A stretch of 64,000 bases of DNA from Sinomonas sp. ASV486 (GCF_030908215.1 NZ_JAVFJK010000006.1:186001-250000); one strand, 5' to 3'; numbered from the stretch's first letter, positions 1 through 8,747 are shown. The notes: generated by a model from the sequence alone, not told the origin. Program-made: numbers and translations.

Positions 1-2
1 TG

Positions 3-740
3 GGCGCCGTCGCGACGAGCATGGTCGTGAGCCTCACCCTCCCCGCCGAGACAGAGGCTGGATGGGTCGAAGGCCTCGCCGACGGGCTCGTCGAGGCCAT
101 CCGAGCCCTCGGAGCCAAGGGCTGCACGGTGGCCGGAGGTGACCTCGGGAGAGGCGGTGAGCTTTCGGTGACGGTCACGGTCCTTGGGAGCCTTGAGGGC
201 CGGGCTCCAGTGCTCCGCTCAGGCGCCCGATCCGGTGACGTGCTCGCCGTGGCCGGGCGGCTCGGTTCGGCGGCCGCGGGCCTCGCGCTCCTCGAGCACG
301 GGCCAGCGTACGGCGTACTGGACGCGGATCTCCGCGACGTGGTCCAGAGCCAGTGCCGTCCCATTCCACCGCTCGCGGCCGGCCCCGCCGCCGCTCGTGC
401 CGGCGCGACGGCGCTCATGGACCTCTCGGACGGGCTCCTCAAAGACGGCGACCGCATGGGCCGGGCGAGCGGCGTCGTGCTCGACCTCGATGAGGCGGCG
501 ATCAGGGATCACGCGGCGCTCCTCAGCGGGCCGGCAGAGGTCCTGGGGGCGGACCCGCTCCCTTGGGTCCTGGGCGGCGGAGAGGACCACGGACTCCTCG
601 CGGCATTTCCCGCAACATCACAGCTGCCTCATGGCTTCACTGCGATAGGCTCGGTGGTGCCTCCGGCCGGTGGGCCGGGCGGAGTCGCCGTCGCTGGGCG
701 TCCCGCGCAACCGAGCGGATGGGATCACTTTGCACGCTAA
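3..740 (+). CDS. thiL: Thiamine-monophosphate kinase ThiL, 5' end outside the window
   Basis: ThiL phosphorylates thiamine monophosphate to the diphosphate cofactor, the last step of thiamine biosynthesis. The frame is open from the window edge: codons before the internal Met at base 21 read GAVATS, which continues the family's N-terminal AAMGA-type segment, so the gene starts upstream. The visible part has the C-terminal half typical of the AIR-synthase/ThiL fold: a glycine-rich GGD stretch, LMDLSDGLLKD around visible residue 135, and GGGEDHGLLAAF near the end. The last bases overlap the start of the following DAK2 gene, suggesting one transcript with recG. A second thiamine gene, thiC, lies at 32.8–34.5 kb. 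Confident from motifs and length. Confidence 0.9.
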   Translation, partial: GAVATSMVVSLTLPAETEAGWVEGLADGLVEAIRALGAKGCTVAGGDLGRGGELSVTVTVLGSLEGRAPVLRSGARSGDVLAVAGRLGSAAAGLALLEHGPAYGVLDADLRDVVQSQCRPIPPLAAGPAAARAGATALMDLSDGLLKDGDRMGRASGVVLDLDEAAIRDHAALLSGPAEVLGADPLPWVLGGGEDHGLLAAFPATSQLPHGFTAIGSVVPPAGGPGGVAVAGRPAQPSGWDHFAR

Positions 741-1758
741 GATCGCCTCGAACGCCGCCGCCATGCGCCGGTGGCTCGCGGATGCCGAGACCGTGCTGGC
801 CAACCACAGCGACCGCCTCAACGCGATCAACATCTTCCCGGTGGCCGACGGCGATACCGGCACCAATCTGTACCACACGGTCTGCGCCGCCTCCGCTGCC
901 GCGGCAGAGGCGCCCGGAAACGACGTCGGAACCCTGCTCGCCGCTGCGGGCCAGGCCGCGATGGAGGACGCCTGGGGCAACTCCGGGACTCTCTTCGCCG
1001 TGTTCCTCGACGCCTTTGCCGCATCGCTCGCCGGACACCAGAGGCTCAGCGCGCCCCTGCTTGCGAGGGCTCTTCACCGTGCCCAGATCCGCGCATGGTC
1101 CGCCCTCAGCGAGCCTGTCGGCGGGACGATGCTCTCGGTCCTCGAGGCTGCGGCCGACGGCGCGGCCTCGGTTTCCGGGAGGGCGGCCCATGAGGACAGC
1201 AACGTTGCCCTGGCCGCGGCGCTCGACGCCGTCGTCGAGGCCGCACTGGGTGCGGTCGTGGCAACCGAGACCCAGCTCGGCGTCCTCACCAAGGCGCGTG
1301 TGGTCGACGCCGGCGGGGTCGGCCTGCTCCTCGTCCTCGCCGCGCTGCGCACCGCAGTCCTCGGGGAAGGCATCCCGGAGGACACCCTCGAGACACTCCA
1401 TGGATTCCGCGTACAGGACCCGCACATCCACGGCGACCAGCCCGAGACCCAGGGGGTCGAGATCATGTGCACGATCACCCTCAGCCCCCTCGATGCCGCC
1501 GACCTCAGACGGCGCCTCGATGAGGTGGGGGATTCCGTGATCATGAGCCCGGTGGGTGCCTTCGACGACGTCGCCGGTGCGTGCCGGTGGCGTGTGCACG
1601 TCCACGTCACGGACCCGGACAGCACCCTGGAGCTGATCCGCACGGTGGGCGAGCCGGAACGTCTGGCCCTCACCGAGCTGCGGTCCGATGCCCCGGGGTC
1701 GGACGGCCAGCCGGCGGAGCATTTCGTGGAGGACACCGGGCGTGGCCGCACAGCGTGA
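730..1758 (+). CDS. DAK2-domain (dihydroxyacetone kinase / FakA-like) protein
   Basis: The N-terminal third carries the DAK2 nucleotide-binding signature INIFPVADGDTGTN followed by WGNSGTL and a helical bundle. The C-terminal part resembles the middle domain of FakA/DegV-associated kinases. Proteins of this type bind ATP-Mg and phosphorylate fatty acids or dihydroxyacetone; the substrate here is not known. The frame is open back to GTG 670, but those first 20 residues lie inside thiL and look unlike the family, so a TTG at 730 preceded by GGGA, or Met 772, is the likelier start. The 3' end overlaps the start of recG by 17 bases. The arrangement thiL–DAK2–recG suggests co-transcription. Confidence 0.85.
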   Translation: MHAKIASNAAAMRRWLADAETVLANHSDRLNAINIFPVADGDTGTNLYHTVCAASAAAAEAPGNDVGTLLAAAGQAAMEDAWGNSGTLFAVFLDAFAASLAGHQRLSAPLLARALHRAQIRAWSALSEPVGGTMLSVLEAAADGAASVSGRAAHEDSNVALAAALDAVVEAALGAVVATETQLGVLTKARVVDAGGVGLLLVLAALRTAVLGEGIPEDTLETLHGFRVQDPHIHGDQPETQGVEIMCTITLSPLDAADLRRRLDEVGDSVIMSPVGAFDDVAGACRWRVHVHVTDPDSTLELIRTVGEPERLALTELRSDAPGSDGQPAEHFVEDTGRGRTA

Positions 1759-3967
1759 CCTCGACCTGTCCAGGCTCCTCGGCGGAGCCTCGGCCAAGAA
1801 GCTCAAGGACCATCTCGGCCTGGCGACGGCGGGCGAACTCCTCGACTACTTCCCCCGCCGGTATGCGGAACGCGGCGAGCTCACGCGCATCGCCGAGCTT
1901 CCGATTGACACTGACGTGACGCTCCTCGCGCGCGTGGTGAAGGCCACGAGCCGGACGATGACCACTCGCAAGGGCCGCATCACGGAGGTCGTGGTCAGCG
2001 ACGGCATCGATGGCGCGCTCGAGACGATGAGTCTCACCTTCTTCAACTCGTTCGCCGCGGCCAAGCAGCTCACGCCGGGCACTGTCGCGATGTTCTCCGG
2101 ACGGGTCGGTGCGTACCGCGGCCGGCTCCAGCTCACCAATCCCGACTACGTGCTGCTCGACGACGATGCCGCGGACGGCGCAAGCGCCGAGGAACTGGCC
2201 AATAAGCCCATCCCGGTGTACCCGGCCACTGCCAAGCTGCCCAGCTGGAAGGTCGCCCAGTCCGCCGCGACTCTCCTCGGGCAGCTCGACCTCGCCTCGC
2301 TCCCCGATCCGCTCCCGTCGGCGCTCCGTGGGAAGTACCGGCTGCCCGGCCTCTCCGACGCCTACCGCATGATCCACACCCCCGCCACGGCGCAGGAGTG
2401 GGCCGTGGCGCGGCGGCGCTTCCAGTACGAGGAGGCCCTCGTGCTGCAGACCGCGCTTGCGCGGCGCAAGGCCCAGCACGCTCAGCTGCCGTCCCGCCCG
2501 AGCCCTGCCCGCCGGGGCGGACTGCTCGATGCCTTCGACGCCCAGCTGCCCTTCACCCTCACCGAGGGCCAGCGTGAGGTGGGGGAGACGCTTGCCGCGG
2601 AGCTCGCGCTGAACCATCCCATGAACCGCCTGTTGCAGGGCGAGGTGGGCTCGGGCAAGACGGTGGTTGCCCTCCGAGCCATGCTGCAGGTGGTCGACGA
2701 CGGCGGGCAGGCAGCCCTCCTTGCGCCCACCGAGGTGCTCGCGGGCCAACACTACGAATCTATCCGCCGGTCGTTGGGGAAGCTGGCCCGGGAGGGGATC
2801 CTCGGAGCCGCGGATGGCGTCGAGGTTGTCCTGCTCACTGGCTCGCAGAGCTCCGGGGAACGGAACCGTTCGCTCCTCGCGGCCGCGAGCGGAGGCGCGG
2901 GGATCGTCGTCGGCACCCATGCGCTCCTGTCTGAGAATGTGCAGTTCGCCGATCTCGGGCTTGTGGTCGTGGATGAGCAGCACCGGTTCGGCGTCGAGCA
3001 GCGCGATGCCCTCCGGGCCAAGAGCCTCGCCACGCCGCACCTGCTCGTCATGACCGCGACACCGATTCCCCGCACCGTCGCCATGACGGTGTTCGGCGAC
3101 CTCGAGACGTCGACTCTGCGCGAGCTTCCCGCGGGCCGCTCGCCGATCGCCACGCACGTTGTCGGGCTCCTCGAGAACCCCGCGTGGGGGCGCCGCATCT
3201 GGGCCCGAGCGCGGGAGGAGGTCGACGCCGGACGCCAGGTCTACGTCGTCTGCCCCGCGATCGGCGAGTCCGGCGAGGACGAGGGAGACCTCGAGTCGCT
3301 CGACGAGGCCACGTGGGGCGGAACCGCGCTAGGACCGGGCGAGGCCCGGAAGCCCGCAGTCTCAGTCGGGGCCACCGTGGCCCAGCTTGCGGAGGAGCCG
3401 GCCCTTGCCGGGTCCAGCATCGGAGTGCTCCACGGCCGTCTGGCCGGCCCTGAGAAGACCGCCGCGATGGAGGACTTCGCCTCCGGGGCCACGGACCTGC
3501 TCGTCGCGACGACGGTCGTCGAGGTGGGCGTCGACGTTCCGAATGCGACCCTCATGGTCATCCTCGACGCCGACAGGTTCGGTATCGCGCAGCTCCACCA
3601 GCTCCGAGGGCGTGTGGGCCGCGGCGGGTATCCGGGAACGTGCCTGCTCGTGACCTCGCTCGAACCGGGGCACCCGAGCCGTGCGCGCCTCGAGGCGGTC
3701 GCCGCGAGCACCGACGGATTCGTCCTCGCCCAGAAGGACCTCGAGCAGCGCCGCGAGGGCGACATCCTCGGAGCCACGCAGTCCGGGCGCCGTTCGACCC
3801 TGCGGCTCCTGAGGGTCCTCCGCGATGCCGAGGTCATCGAGCGCGCCCGCGCCGATGCCCTCGAGATCGTCGCCGACGACCCCGGCTTGGAACGGCATGG
3901 CGCACTGCGCGCCGCCATTGATGCGTACCTCGAACCGGAGAAGGAGGTGTTCCTCGAGCGTGGCTGA
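1742..3967 (+). CDS. recG: ATP-dependent DNA helicase RecG
   Basis: RecG remodels stalled replication forks and branch-migrates recombination intermediates. The N-terminal wedge/OB domain is seen at about residues 1–250. The helicase core follows: Walker A GEVGSGKTVVAL, the DEQH box in DEQHRFGVEQR, TATPIPRTVAMTVFGDL (motif III), and C-terminal motifs VVEVGVDVPNATLM and QLRGRVGRG. Length (741 aa) fits the family. A longer open frame starts at 1688, but GTG 1742 opens directly onto a RecG-like N-terminus and gives a short overlap with the upstream gene. An odd repeat-rich tract follows the stop codon before rsmD. Confidence 0.95.
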   Translation: MAAQRDLDLSRLLGGASAKKLKDHLGLATAGELLDYFPRRYAERGELTRIAELPIDTDVTLLARVVKATSRTMTTRKGRITEVVVSDGIDGALETMSLTFFNSFAAAKQLTPGTVAMFSGRVGAYRGRLQLTNPDYVLLDDDAADGASAEELANKPIPVYPATAKLPSWKVAQSAATLLGQLDLASLPDPLPSALRGKYRLPGLSDAYRMIHTPATAQEWAVARRRFQYEEALVLQTALARRKAQHAQLPSRPSPARRGGLLDAFDAQLPFTLTEGQREVGETLAAELALNHPMNRLLQGEVGSGKTVVALRAMLQVVDDGGQAALLAPTEVLAGQHYESIRRSLGKLAREGILGAADGVEVVLLTGSQSSGERNRSLLAAASGGAGIVVGTHALLSENVQFADLGLVVVDEQHRFGVEQRDALRAKSLATPHLLVMTATPIPRTVAMTVFGDLETSTLRELPAGRSPIATHVVGLLENPAWGRRIWARAREEVDAGRQVYVVCPAIGESGEDEGDLESLDEATWGGTALGPGEARKPAVSVGATVAQLAEEPALAGSSIGVLHGRLAGPEKTAAMEDFASGATDLLVATTVVEVGVDVPNATLMVILDADRFGIAQLHQLRGRVGRGGYPGTCLLVTSLEPGHPSRARLEAVAASTDGFVLAQKDLEQRREGDILGATQSGRRSTLRLLRVLRDAEVIERARADALEIVADDPGLERHGALRAAIDAYLEPEKEVFLERG

Positions 3968-4093
3968 GACAACGGGCGTGGCTGAGGCCAACGGCATGCC
4001 CCCGACAACCGGCGTGGCCGAGCCCATCCGTGTGGCACAGACAACGAGGGTGGCCCAGGCCGCCGGCATAGCCGAGATGATTCGGATCGCCCG
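3958..4093 (+). repeat. Degenerate short repeats between recG and rsmD, possibly encoding a 45-aa peptide
   Basis: The spacer is built from imperfect copies of a unit like GTGGCNNAGACAAC. A frame opening at GTG 3960, which overlaps the recG stop, would give a 45-residue low-complexity peptide with repeated TTGVAE-like steps ending at 4097, overlapping the rsmD start. A similar pattern (cagcacggat repeats) recurs at 4757–4820 inside the next small gene. It could be a short coupled ORF or simply slipped-strand repeat DNA; the sequence does not decide. Confidence 0.45.
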
Positions 4094-4732
4094 ATGAGCA
4101 GGATCATCGCTGGGATCTCCGGCGGTACCACCCTCGCCTCCGTCGCCGGTTCGGGCACCCGCCCGACCACGGACCGGGTCAAAGAGGCGCTCTTCTCGAG
4201 GCTCGAGGCGCTCGGGATGATCTCCCGGGCACGCGTCCTCGACCTGTACGCAGGCTCCGGGGCACTGGGCGTCGAGGCGGTGAGCCGCGGGGCCTCCACG
4301 GCCGAGCTCGTCGAATCGGACACGAAGGCCGTGGCAGTGTGCCAGCGCAACGCGCGCACCGTCAACGACGCCGTCGGCCGGCGTGCGGTGACCGTGCACC
4401 GCGGCAAGGTCGGTGCCTTCCTCGCGGCAACCCTTCCAGGGCGTCACTGGGACCTCGTCTTCATGGACCCTCCGTACCCTCTCGCAGAGGACCAGCTGGC
4501 CCAGGTGCTCACGCTGCTGGCGCCCCACCTCGCCGAGGACGCGATCGTCGTCGTCGAGCGGTCCACGCGCTCGCCCGAGCCGGTGTGGCCCGCGGGCCTC
4601 GCCCACTATGCCGACCGCAAGTACGGTGAGACGCATCTGTGGTTTGCGGAGCCGGCGCCTCAAACTGAAGTGGGTGCGGGGCGCGCTGGGGACGCAGACG
4701 TGTCGGATTCCCCCGATAGCCTGGCTCCATGA
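4094..4732 (+). CDS. rsmD: 16S rRNA (guanine-966-N2)-methyltransferase RsmD
   Basis: RsmD methylates G966 of 16S rRNA in the assembling 30S subunit. The protein starts MSRIIAGISGG and has the conserved TRPTTDRVKEALFSRLE segment, SAM-binding motif VLDLYAGSGALGVEA (about residues 48–62), and catalytic motif MDPPY (about residue 122). Its length of 212 aa includes a C-terminal extension of about 20 residues beyond the fold. In many actinobacteria rsmD sits between recG and coaD, as it does here, though here four other genes intervene before coaD. The stop overlaps the next start. Confidence 0.93.
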   Translation: MSRIIAGISGGTTLASVAGSGTRPTTDRVKEALFSRLEALGMISRARVLDLYAGSGALGVEAVSRGASTAELVESDTKAVAVCQRNARTVNDAVGRRAVTVHRGKVGAFLAATLPGRHWDLVFMDPPYPLAEDQLAQVLTLLAPHLAEDAIVVVERSTRSPEPVWPAGLAHYADRKYGETHLWFAEPAPQTEVGAGRAGDADVSDSPDSLAP

Positions 4733-4977
4733 TGCTCCCGGGCTCGGCCATTGCGTTCAGCACGCAGGTATCCAGCACGGATATAGCCAGCACGGATGTG
4801 GTCGGCGCGGATGTTGCCAGCGCGGACACCGCCGCGGCGTCTGTGCCGTTCTGGTGGGAGATCGTCGCGGCCCTCGCACCGGTCGGGACGCTCGCGGCCG
4901 CTGTCGTCGCGGCGATCGTCGGGCTCAGCACGATCCGCCAGCGCTCGTACCTGCAGGCAGGGAAGGAGATGCTGTGA
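4729..4977 (+). CDS. Small single-pass membrane protein, unknown function
   Basis: An 82-residue protein overlaps rsmD by four bases (ATGA) and the next gene by four (GTGA), so it looks translated as part of that run. Residues 1–40 are a Ser/Thr/Asp/Ala-rich repeat stretch. Residues 42–68 form one hydrophobic helix (WWEIVAALAPVGTLAAAVVAAIVGL), followed by a basic tail. No family was recognised. The coupling on both sides is the main support. Confidence 0.55.
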   Translation: MMLPGSAIAFSTQVSSTDIASTDVVGADVASADTAAASVPFWWEIVAALAPVGTLAAAVVAAIVGLSTIRQRSYLQAGKEML

Positions 4978-5195
4978 GCAAGGACGCCGAAGGCAAGGCC
5001 GCGCTCCCCGGCAAGGGCGAGGGCAAGGACACCGGTGAGACCGACGCGGAGCAGACGCTCGAGCGACGCCCCGGGGCGTCGGACCGCAGGGTCCAGATCG
5101 CCGCGGCCAAGCTGCGCGTGGTCCTCGACGAGAGGCTCAAGCGGCCGACACCGGAATGGGTCAAGCGCCTTGCGGAGCAGAAGCTCGCGAGCTGA
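4974..5195 (+). CDS. Small charged protein, unknown function
   Basis: A 73-residue protein starts at a GTG overlapping the previous stop. The first half is Lys/Gly/Glu-rich and probably disordered. The second half (RRVQIAAAKLRVVLDERLKR, then PTPEWVKRLAEQKL) predicts an amphipathic helical region that resembles small conserved actinobacterial proteins. No function is assigned. It converges with the minus-strand gene that ends at 5199, leaving only three bases between them. Confidence 0.6.
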   Translation: MSKDAEGKAALPGKGEGKDTGETDAEQTLERRPGASDRRVQIAAAKLRVVLDERLKRPTPEWVKRLAEQKLAS

Positions 5196-5198
5196 CGG

Positions 5199-5987
5199 TC
5201 ATCCCGCGAGCGGATCGAGGTCGACGCCGCGCGCGAGCCGTGTCGGGTGGGGTCCGGCTGCGGGCAGGGCTGCCGTCCACTCCTCGGGCCAAGGTGCCCG
5301 GAGCCCGATCGCCACGATGTTCCCCGGGAACCGCGCCGTGAACATGTCCGGCTCGGCCAGCACTGCGACCTCGTCGAAGGCGGAGCGCATTGCGCGCAGC
5401 TGCGAGCGCACCAGAGTGAGCGGCGGATCGTCGCCGATGTTCACGAGGAGGGCACCGCGGGGCGAGAGGAGCCCCGCCGCTTCCCGATAGAAGTCCGGGT
5501 GCGCGATGTGCCCCGGTGCCTCCGGACCGGAGAAGATGTCCAACACGATCACTTCGAACGGCCCCTGCTCGGCGACGGCGGGGAGTTCCCAGCGGGCATC
5601 GCCGAGGTGAAGCGTCAGATCCGTTCCGGGCGCGAGAGGCAGCTGCTCGAGCACGAAGTCGAGGAGCTCGCGTTCGAGCTCGACGGCGGCCTGGACAGAT
5701 CCGGGCCGGGTCGCCGCGATGTACCGCGCGAGAGTCAGCGCGCCGGCGCCGAGATGGAGCGCGCGGATGGGCGAGCCGGCAGAGGCGATGAGGTCGACGA
5801 CGTTGGCGACACGGCGCAGGTACGCATAGAACACGTGGGCCGGATCGGCCAGGTCCACGTGGGACTGCTCGGCGCCGGCGATCGAGAGGACGTACGCCCC
5901 GGGAACGTGCACATCGGGCTCGACACTCGCGTGGGCCCCGATGCCGCGGAGGTACCGGGTGGTCCGCGCGCGGTCGTGCGCGCTCAC
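5199..5987 (-). CDS. Spermidine-synthase-like protein (SAM-fold, fused-domain-free)
   Basis: The 262-aa protein has a Rossmann SAM-binding region, IRALHLGAGALTLARYIA (about residues 70–87), an acidic residue after the second strand (AAVELERELLDF), and VIVLDIFSGPEAPGHI, as in polyamine-synthase-like proteins. Actinobacterial members of this group are often annotated as spermidine synthase, but the aminopropyl-acceptor residues cannot be confirmed by eye, so the activity is open. It starts at a GTG overlapping the aminotransferase stop (GTGA), so the two minus-strand genes form one transcript. A longer frame continues upstream but belongs to the aminotransferase region. Confidence 0.8.
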   Translation of the reverse strand: MSAHDRARTTRYLRGIGAHASVEPDVHVPGAYVLSIAGAEQSHVDLADPAHVFYAYLRRVANVVDLIASAGSPIRALHLGAGALTLARYIAATRPGSVQAAVELERELLDFVLEQLPLAPGTDLTLHLGDARWELPAVAEQGPFEVIVLDIFSGPEAPGHIAHPDFYREAAGLLSPRGALLVNIGDDPPLTLVRSQLRAMRSAFDEVAVLAEPDMFTARFPGNIVAIGLRAPWPEEWTAALPAAGPHPTRLARGVDLDPLAG

Positions 5988-7210
5988 ACGAGGTCCGCGA
6001 GACGTGCGAGCCGGTTGGCGGCTTCGGCCAGAAGAGGCTCCTTCTTGCAGAACGCGAAGCGCAGGAGCGAACGCGTCCGTCGGGCGCCGTCGGCATGGCA
6101 GAAGACGGAGACGGGGATACCCGCGACCCCGACGAGCTCGGGAAGCCGCCGAGCGAGGTCCGCGGCGTCGTCGAACCCGAGGGCCCTGGTGTCCGCTGTG
6201 ATGAAGTAGGTGCCAGCGGGCGAGAACACCTCGAACCCGGCAGCGCGCAGGCCGTCCGAGAGGAGGTCCCGCTTTGCCTTGAGGGTGCTCGCAATGCCGC
6301 GGAAGAACTCGTCGGGGTAGCCGAGGCCGAGCGCCACCGCCTCCTGGAAGGGCGTGCCCGAGCTGTAGGTGAGGAACTGCTTGATGGTGCGGACGCGGCC
6401 CACGAGCTCCTCGGGGCCGGTGACCCACCCGATCTTCCAGCCCGTGAAGGAGAACGTCTTCCCCGCTGAGGAGATCGTCAGCGTGCGCGCGGCCGCACCC
6501 GGCAACGAGGCGACGGGAAGATGCGGTTCGCCGAACACGAGGTGCTCGTAGACTTCGTCGGTGACGACGACCGCGTCGTGCGCCGCGGCGAGCTCGACGA
6601 TCCGGGACAGCACCTCCCGGCCGAACACCGCGCCCGTGGGGTTGTGCGGGTTGTTGACGACGACGAGGCGCGTCTTCGCGCTGAACGCCGCCTCGAGTTC
6701 GACGAGATCGGGCTGGAACGTCGGTGCATGCAGGGGCACCGTGACGTGCTCCGCTCCCGCTAGCCCGATCATGGCGCCGTAGGAGTCGTAGAACGGCTCG
6801 AACGAGATGACCTCGTCGCCGGGTCCCGCGAGCGCGAGGACGGCCGCGGCGATCCCCTCCGTGGCACCGGTGGTCACGATGACCTCGCGCCACGGGTCGA
6901 CTTCGAGGCCGTAGAAGCGCTTCTGGTGGGCGGCGATGGCCTCCCTCAGGCGCGGGATGCCCTGACCCGGGGCGTACTGGTTCGCGCCGGCCAGGATCGC
7001 GGCGCGCGCGGCCTCCGCCATCTCGGCGGGGCCGTCCTCGTCGGGGAACCCCTGGCCGAGGTTGATCGCCCCATGCTTGACGGCGAGCGAGGTCATCTCC
7101 TCGAAGATCGTCAGGCCCAGCTTGCCGTCCGCGCCGAGGAGGTTCGCCCCGGCTGCCGTGCGCTGCCACGCGGATCCCCGCGGCCCGCGCCGCTGTGCAT
7201 CAGGTGTCAT
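5984..7210 (-). CDS. PLP-dependent class I/II aminotransferase
   Basis: A 408-aa fold-type I aminotransferase. Visible marks are NLGQGFPDEDGP near the N-terminus, NPHNPTGAVF (substrate/PLP contact), VVTDEVYEHLVF (the PLP-binding Asp and Tyr), and SSAGKTFSFTGWKIGW with the Schiff-base lysine. This set matches the methionine/kynurenine (YbdL) and DapC-like subgroup. The exact amino donor cannot be fixed from sequence. It is the first gene of a two-gene minus-strand unit and is divergent from coaD, with about 90 bases between. Confidence 0.85.
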   Translation of the reverse strand: MTPDAQRRGPRGSAWQRTAAGANLLGADGKLGLTIFEEMTSLAVKHGAINLGQGFPDEDGPAEMAEAARAAILAGANQYAPGQGIPRLREAIAAHQKRFYGLEVDPWREVIVTTGATEGIAAAVLALAGPGDEVISFEPFYDSYGAMIGLAGAEHVTVPLHAPTFQPDLVELEAAFSAKTRLVVVNNPHNPTGAVFGREVLSRIVELAAAHDAVVVTDEVYEHLVFGEPHLPVASLPGAAARTLTISSAGKTFSFTGWKIGWVTGPEELVGRVRTIKQFLTYSSGTPFQEAVALGLGYPDEFFRGIASTLKAKRDLLSDGLRAAGFEVFSPAGTYFITADTRALGFDDAADLARRLPELVGVAGIPVSVFCHADGARRTRSLLRFAFCKKEPLLAEAANRLARLADLV

Positions 7211-7301
7211 CCCGCCATGCTATCGGCGCCCCGCGGCACGGCGCAGCGGCGCGGCACAGCAGCGCCGCATCGTGACATGCGCCATGCAGTATCTTGGCCG
7301 T

Positions 7302-7784
7302 ATGCGACGCGCGGTATGCCCCGGCTCCTTCGATCCCATCCACAATGGGCATCTCGAGGTGATCGCGCGGGCCGCGAACCTCTTCGACGAGGTCATCGTG
7401 GCCGTGTCGACGAACTATGCCAAGAAGTACCGGTTCGACCTCGAGGAGCGGCTCACCATGGCCCGGCGCACGCTAGGAGCCATCAGCGGGATCCTCGTCG
7501 AGCCGATGGGGGACGGGCTGCTCGCGGAGTACTGCCGGGAGCGCGGGGCCAGCGCGATCGTCAAGGGGCTCCGGTCGTCGTCGGACTTCGACTACGAGCT
7601 GCCGATGGCGATCATGAACCGTCAGCTCACGGGCGTCGAGACGGTGTTCCTCGCCGCCGAGTCGCACTACGTCCACCTGTCCTCGACGCTTGTCAAAGAG
7701 GTCCACGACCTCGGAGGCGACGTCTCGGAGTACGTCCCGCGCTCGGTCTTCGTCCGGCTAGCCGAGACACGCCCCGAACGCTGA
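7302..7784 (+). CDS. coaD: Phosphopantetheine adenylyltransferase CoaD
   Basis: CoaD transfers AMP to 4'-phosphopantetheine, the penultimate step of coenzyme A synthesis. The N-terminus MRRAVCPGSFDPIHNGHLEV holds the nucleotidyltransferase HxGH-type motif. AIVKGLRSSSDFDYE and SSTLVKEV near the C-terminus are also diagnostic. The length (160 aa) is standard. A much longer frame opens upstream, but ATG 7302 gives the exact family N-terminus. Confidence 0.96.
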   Translation: MRRAVCPGSFDPIHNGHLEVIARAANLFDEVIVAVSTNYAKKYRFDLEERLTMARRTLGAISGILVEPMGDGLLAEYCRERGASAIVKGLRSSSDFDYELPMAIMNRQLTGVETVFLAAESHYVHLSSTLVKEVHDLGGDVSEYVPRSVFVRLAETRPER

Positions 7785-7881
7785 CCTCGGAGCGTTGGGC
7801 ACCGCGAACGGGTAGAATGGCCGGGCGCCGCCAGCAGGCCGCTGTCGGGTGAACGCTGTCCGCCGTGGCTGTGTGCCCGGT

Positions 7882-7910
7882 TTGGGGCCTGCCGCCGCAG
7901 AGGCTAGGAT
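7882..7910 (+). promoter_or_regulatory. Probable sigma-70-type promoter of the DUF177–rpmF–rnc–mutM operon
   Basis: TTGGGG at 7882–7887 and TAGGAT at 7905–7910 are separated by exactly 17 bases. Transcription would start near 7917, about 25 bases upstream of the AGGAG at 7933–7937 that precedes the inferred ATT start of the first gene. A second TAGAAT box lies further upstream at about 7813. Confidence 0.55.
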
Positions 7911-7942
7911 AGTGTGTCGGTCTATGTTCTACAGGAGTTCTC

Positions 7943-8497
7943 ATTAAGCGCGAAGCACGTTCGCCTCTGGCGTTCGATGTCAAGGACCTCGGGCGCAGCC
8001 CGGGGACAATGCGGACCCTGACGGAGCATGTACCCGCACCGGGTGGCCTCGGTGTAGCACTCATCGGCGTCAGCGAAGGGTCCCCTGTGGATCTGGACCT
8101 GAGGTTCGAGTCGGTGCACGAGGGGATCCTGGTCTCGGGAACGGCGCACGTCACTGTGACGGGCGAATGCGGCCGCTGCCTGGATCCCATCGAGTACGGA
8201 CTCGATGCCGAGGTGCAAGAGCTTTTCTTCTTCGAGGGCCTCGGGTCCCCGAATGGAGAAGATGATGAAGAGCAACGTCGAGTCGAGCACGATTCCATCG
8301 ATCTTGAGCCGGTGTTGCGGGACGCAGTGGTACCGCTGCTGCCGTTCCAGCCGGTGTGCCGGGAAGACTGCGAAGGCCTGTGCTCCGAATGCGGAGTTCG
8401 CCTCGCGGACGAGCCGGGGCACCACCATGAGGTCGTCGACCCCCGGTGGGCCGCCTTGGCGGATCTGGCGAAGCCAGACCGGCACGACGATGAGTAA
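7943..8497 (+). CDS. DUF177/YceD family protein, apparently starting at ATT
   Basis: YceD-like proteins occur next to rpmF (L32) and are linked to 23S rRNA accumulation. Here the gene directly precedes rpmF. The C-terminal half has the family's paired cysteines (GECGRCLDPI and CREDCEGLCSECG). The first ATG in frame is at 8009, but the 22 codons before it read RSPLAFDVKDLGRSPGTM, which looks like the conserved family N-terminus. An in-frame stop at 7910 limits the start, and no ATG, GTG or TTG occurs between. AGGAG lies five bases before ATT 7943, so an ATT start is the best reading; 8009 is the conservative alternative. Confidence 0.8.
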   Translation: MKREARSPLAFDVKDLGRSPGTMRTLTEHVPAPGGLGVALIGVSEGSPVDLDLRFESVHEGILVSGTAHVTVTGECGRCLDPIEYGLDAEVQELFFFEGLGSPNGEDDEEQRRVEHDSIDLEPVLRDAVVPLLPFQPVCREDCEGLCSECGVRLADEPGHHHEVVDPRWAALADLAKPDRHDDE

Positions 8498-8527
8498 GTG
8501 TTGGCACTTTAGAGAAATGAGTTAGCC

Positions 8528-8731
8528 GTGGCTGTTCCCAAGCGGAAGATGTCTCGCTCGAATACCCGCGCCCGTCGCTCCCAGTGGAAGGCCTCGGTTC
8601 CGACCCTGGTCAAGACCGTCGAGAACGGCCGCGTGACGTACAGCCTCCCGCACCAGGCGAAGGTCGTCACCGACTCCGCCGGTACCGAGCTGTTCCTCGA
8701 GTACAAGGGCCGCAAGGTCGCCGACGTCTGA
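8528..8731 (+). CDS. rpmF: 50S ribosomal protein L32
   Basis: The protein starts with the invariant [20 protein letters not shown] of L32 and is 67 aa long with a GTG start. It lacks the zinc-binding cysteines of C+ L32 forms, so it is the zinc-independent type. It lies between DUF177 and rnc with short gaps, a common order, and is probably in the same transcript. Confidence 0.97.
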   Translation: MAVPKRKMSRSNTRARRSQWKASVPTLVKTVENGRVTYSLPHQAKVVTDSAGTELFLEYKGRKVADV

Positions 8732-8747
8732 GTCGGTCGATTCTCGA

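Noticed and set aside
1670-3157. 495-aa minus-strand frame antisense to recG
   Set aside because: No motif, no ribosome site; composition is that of a complement of a helicase gene.
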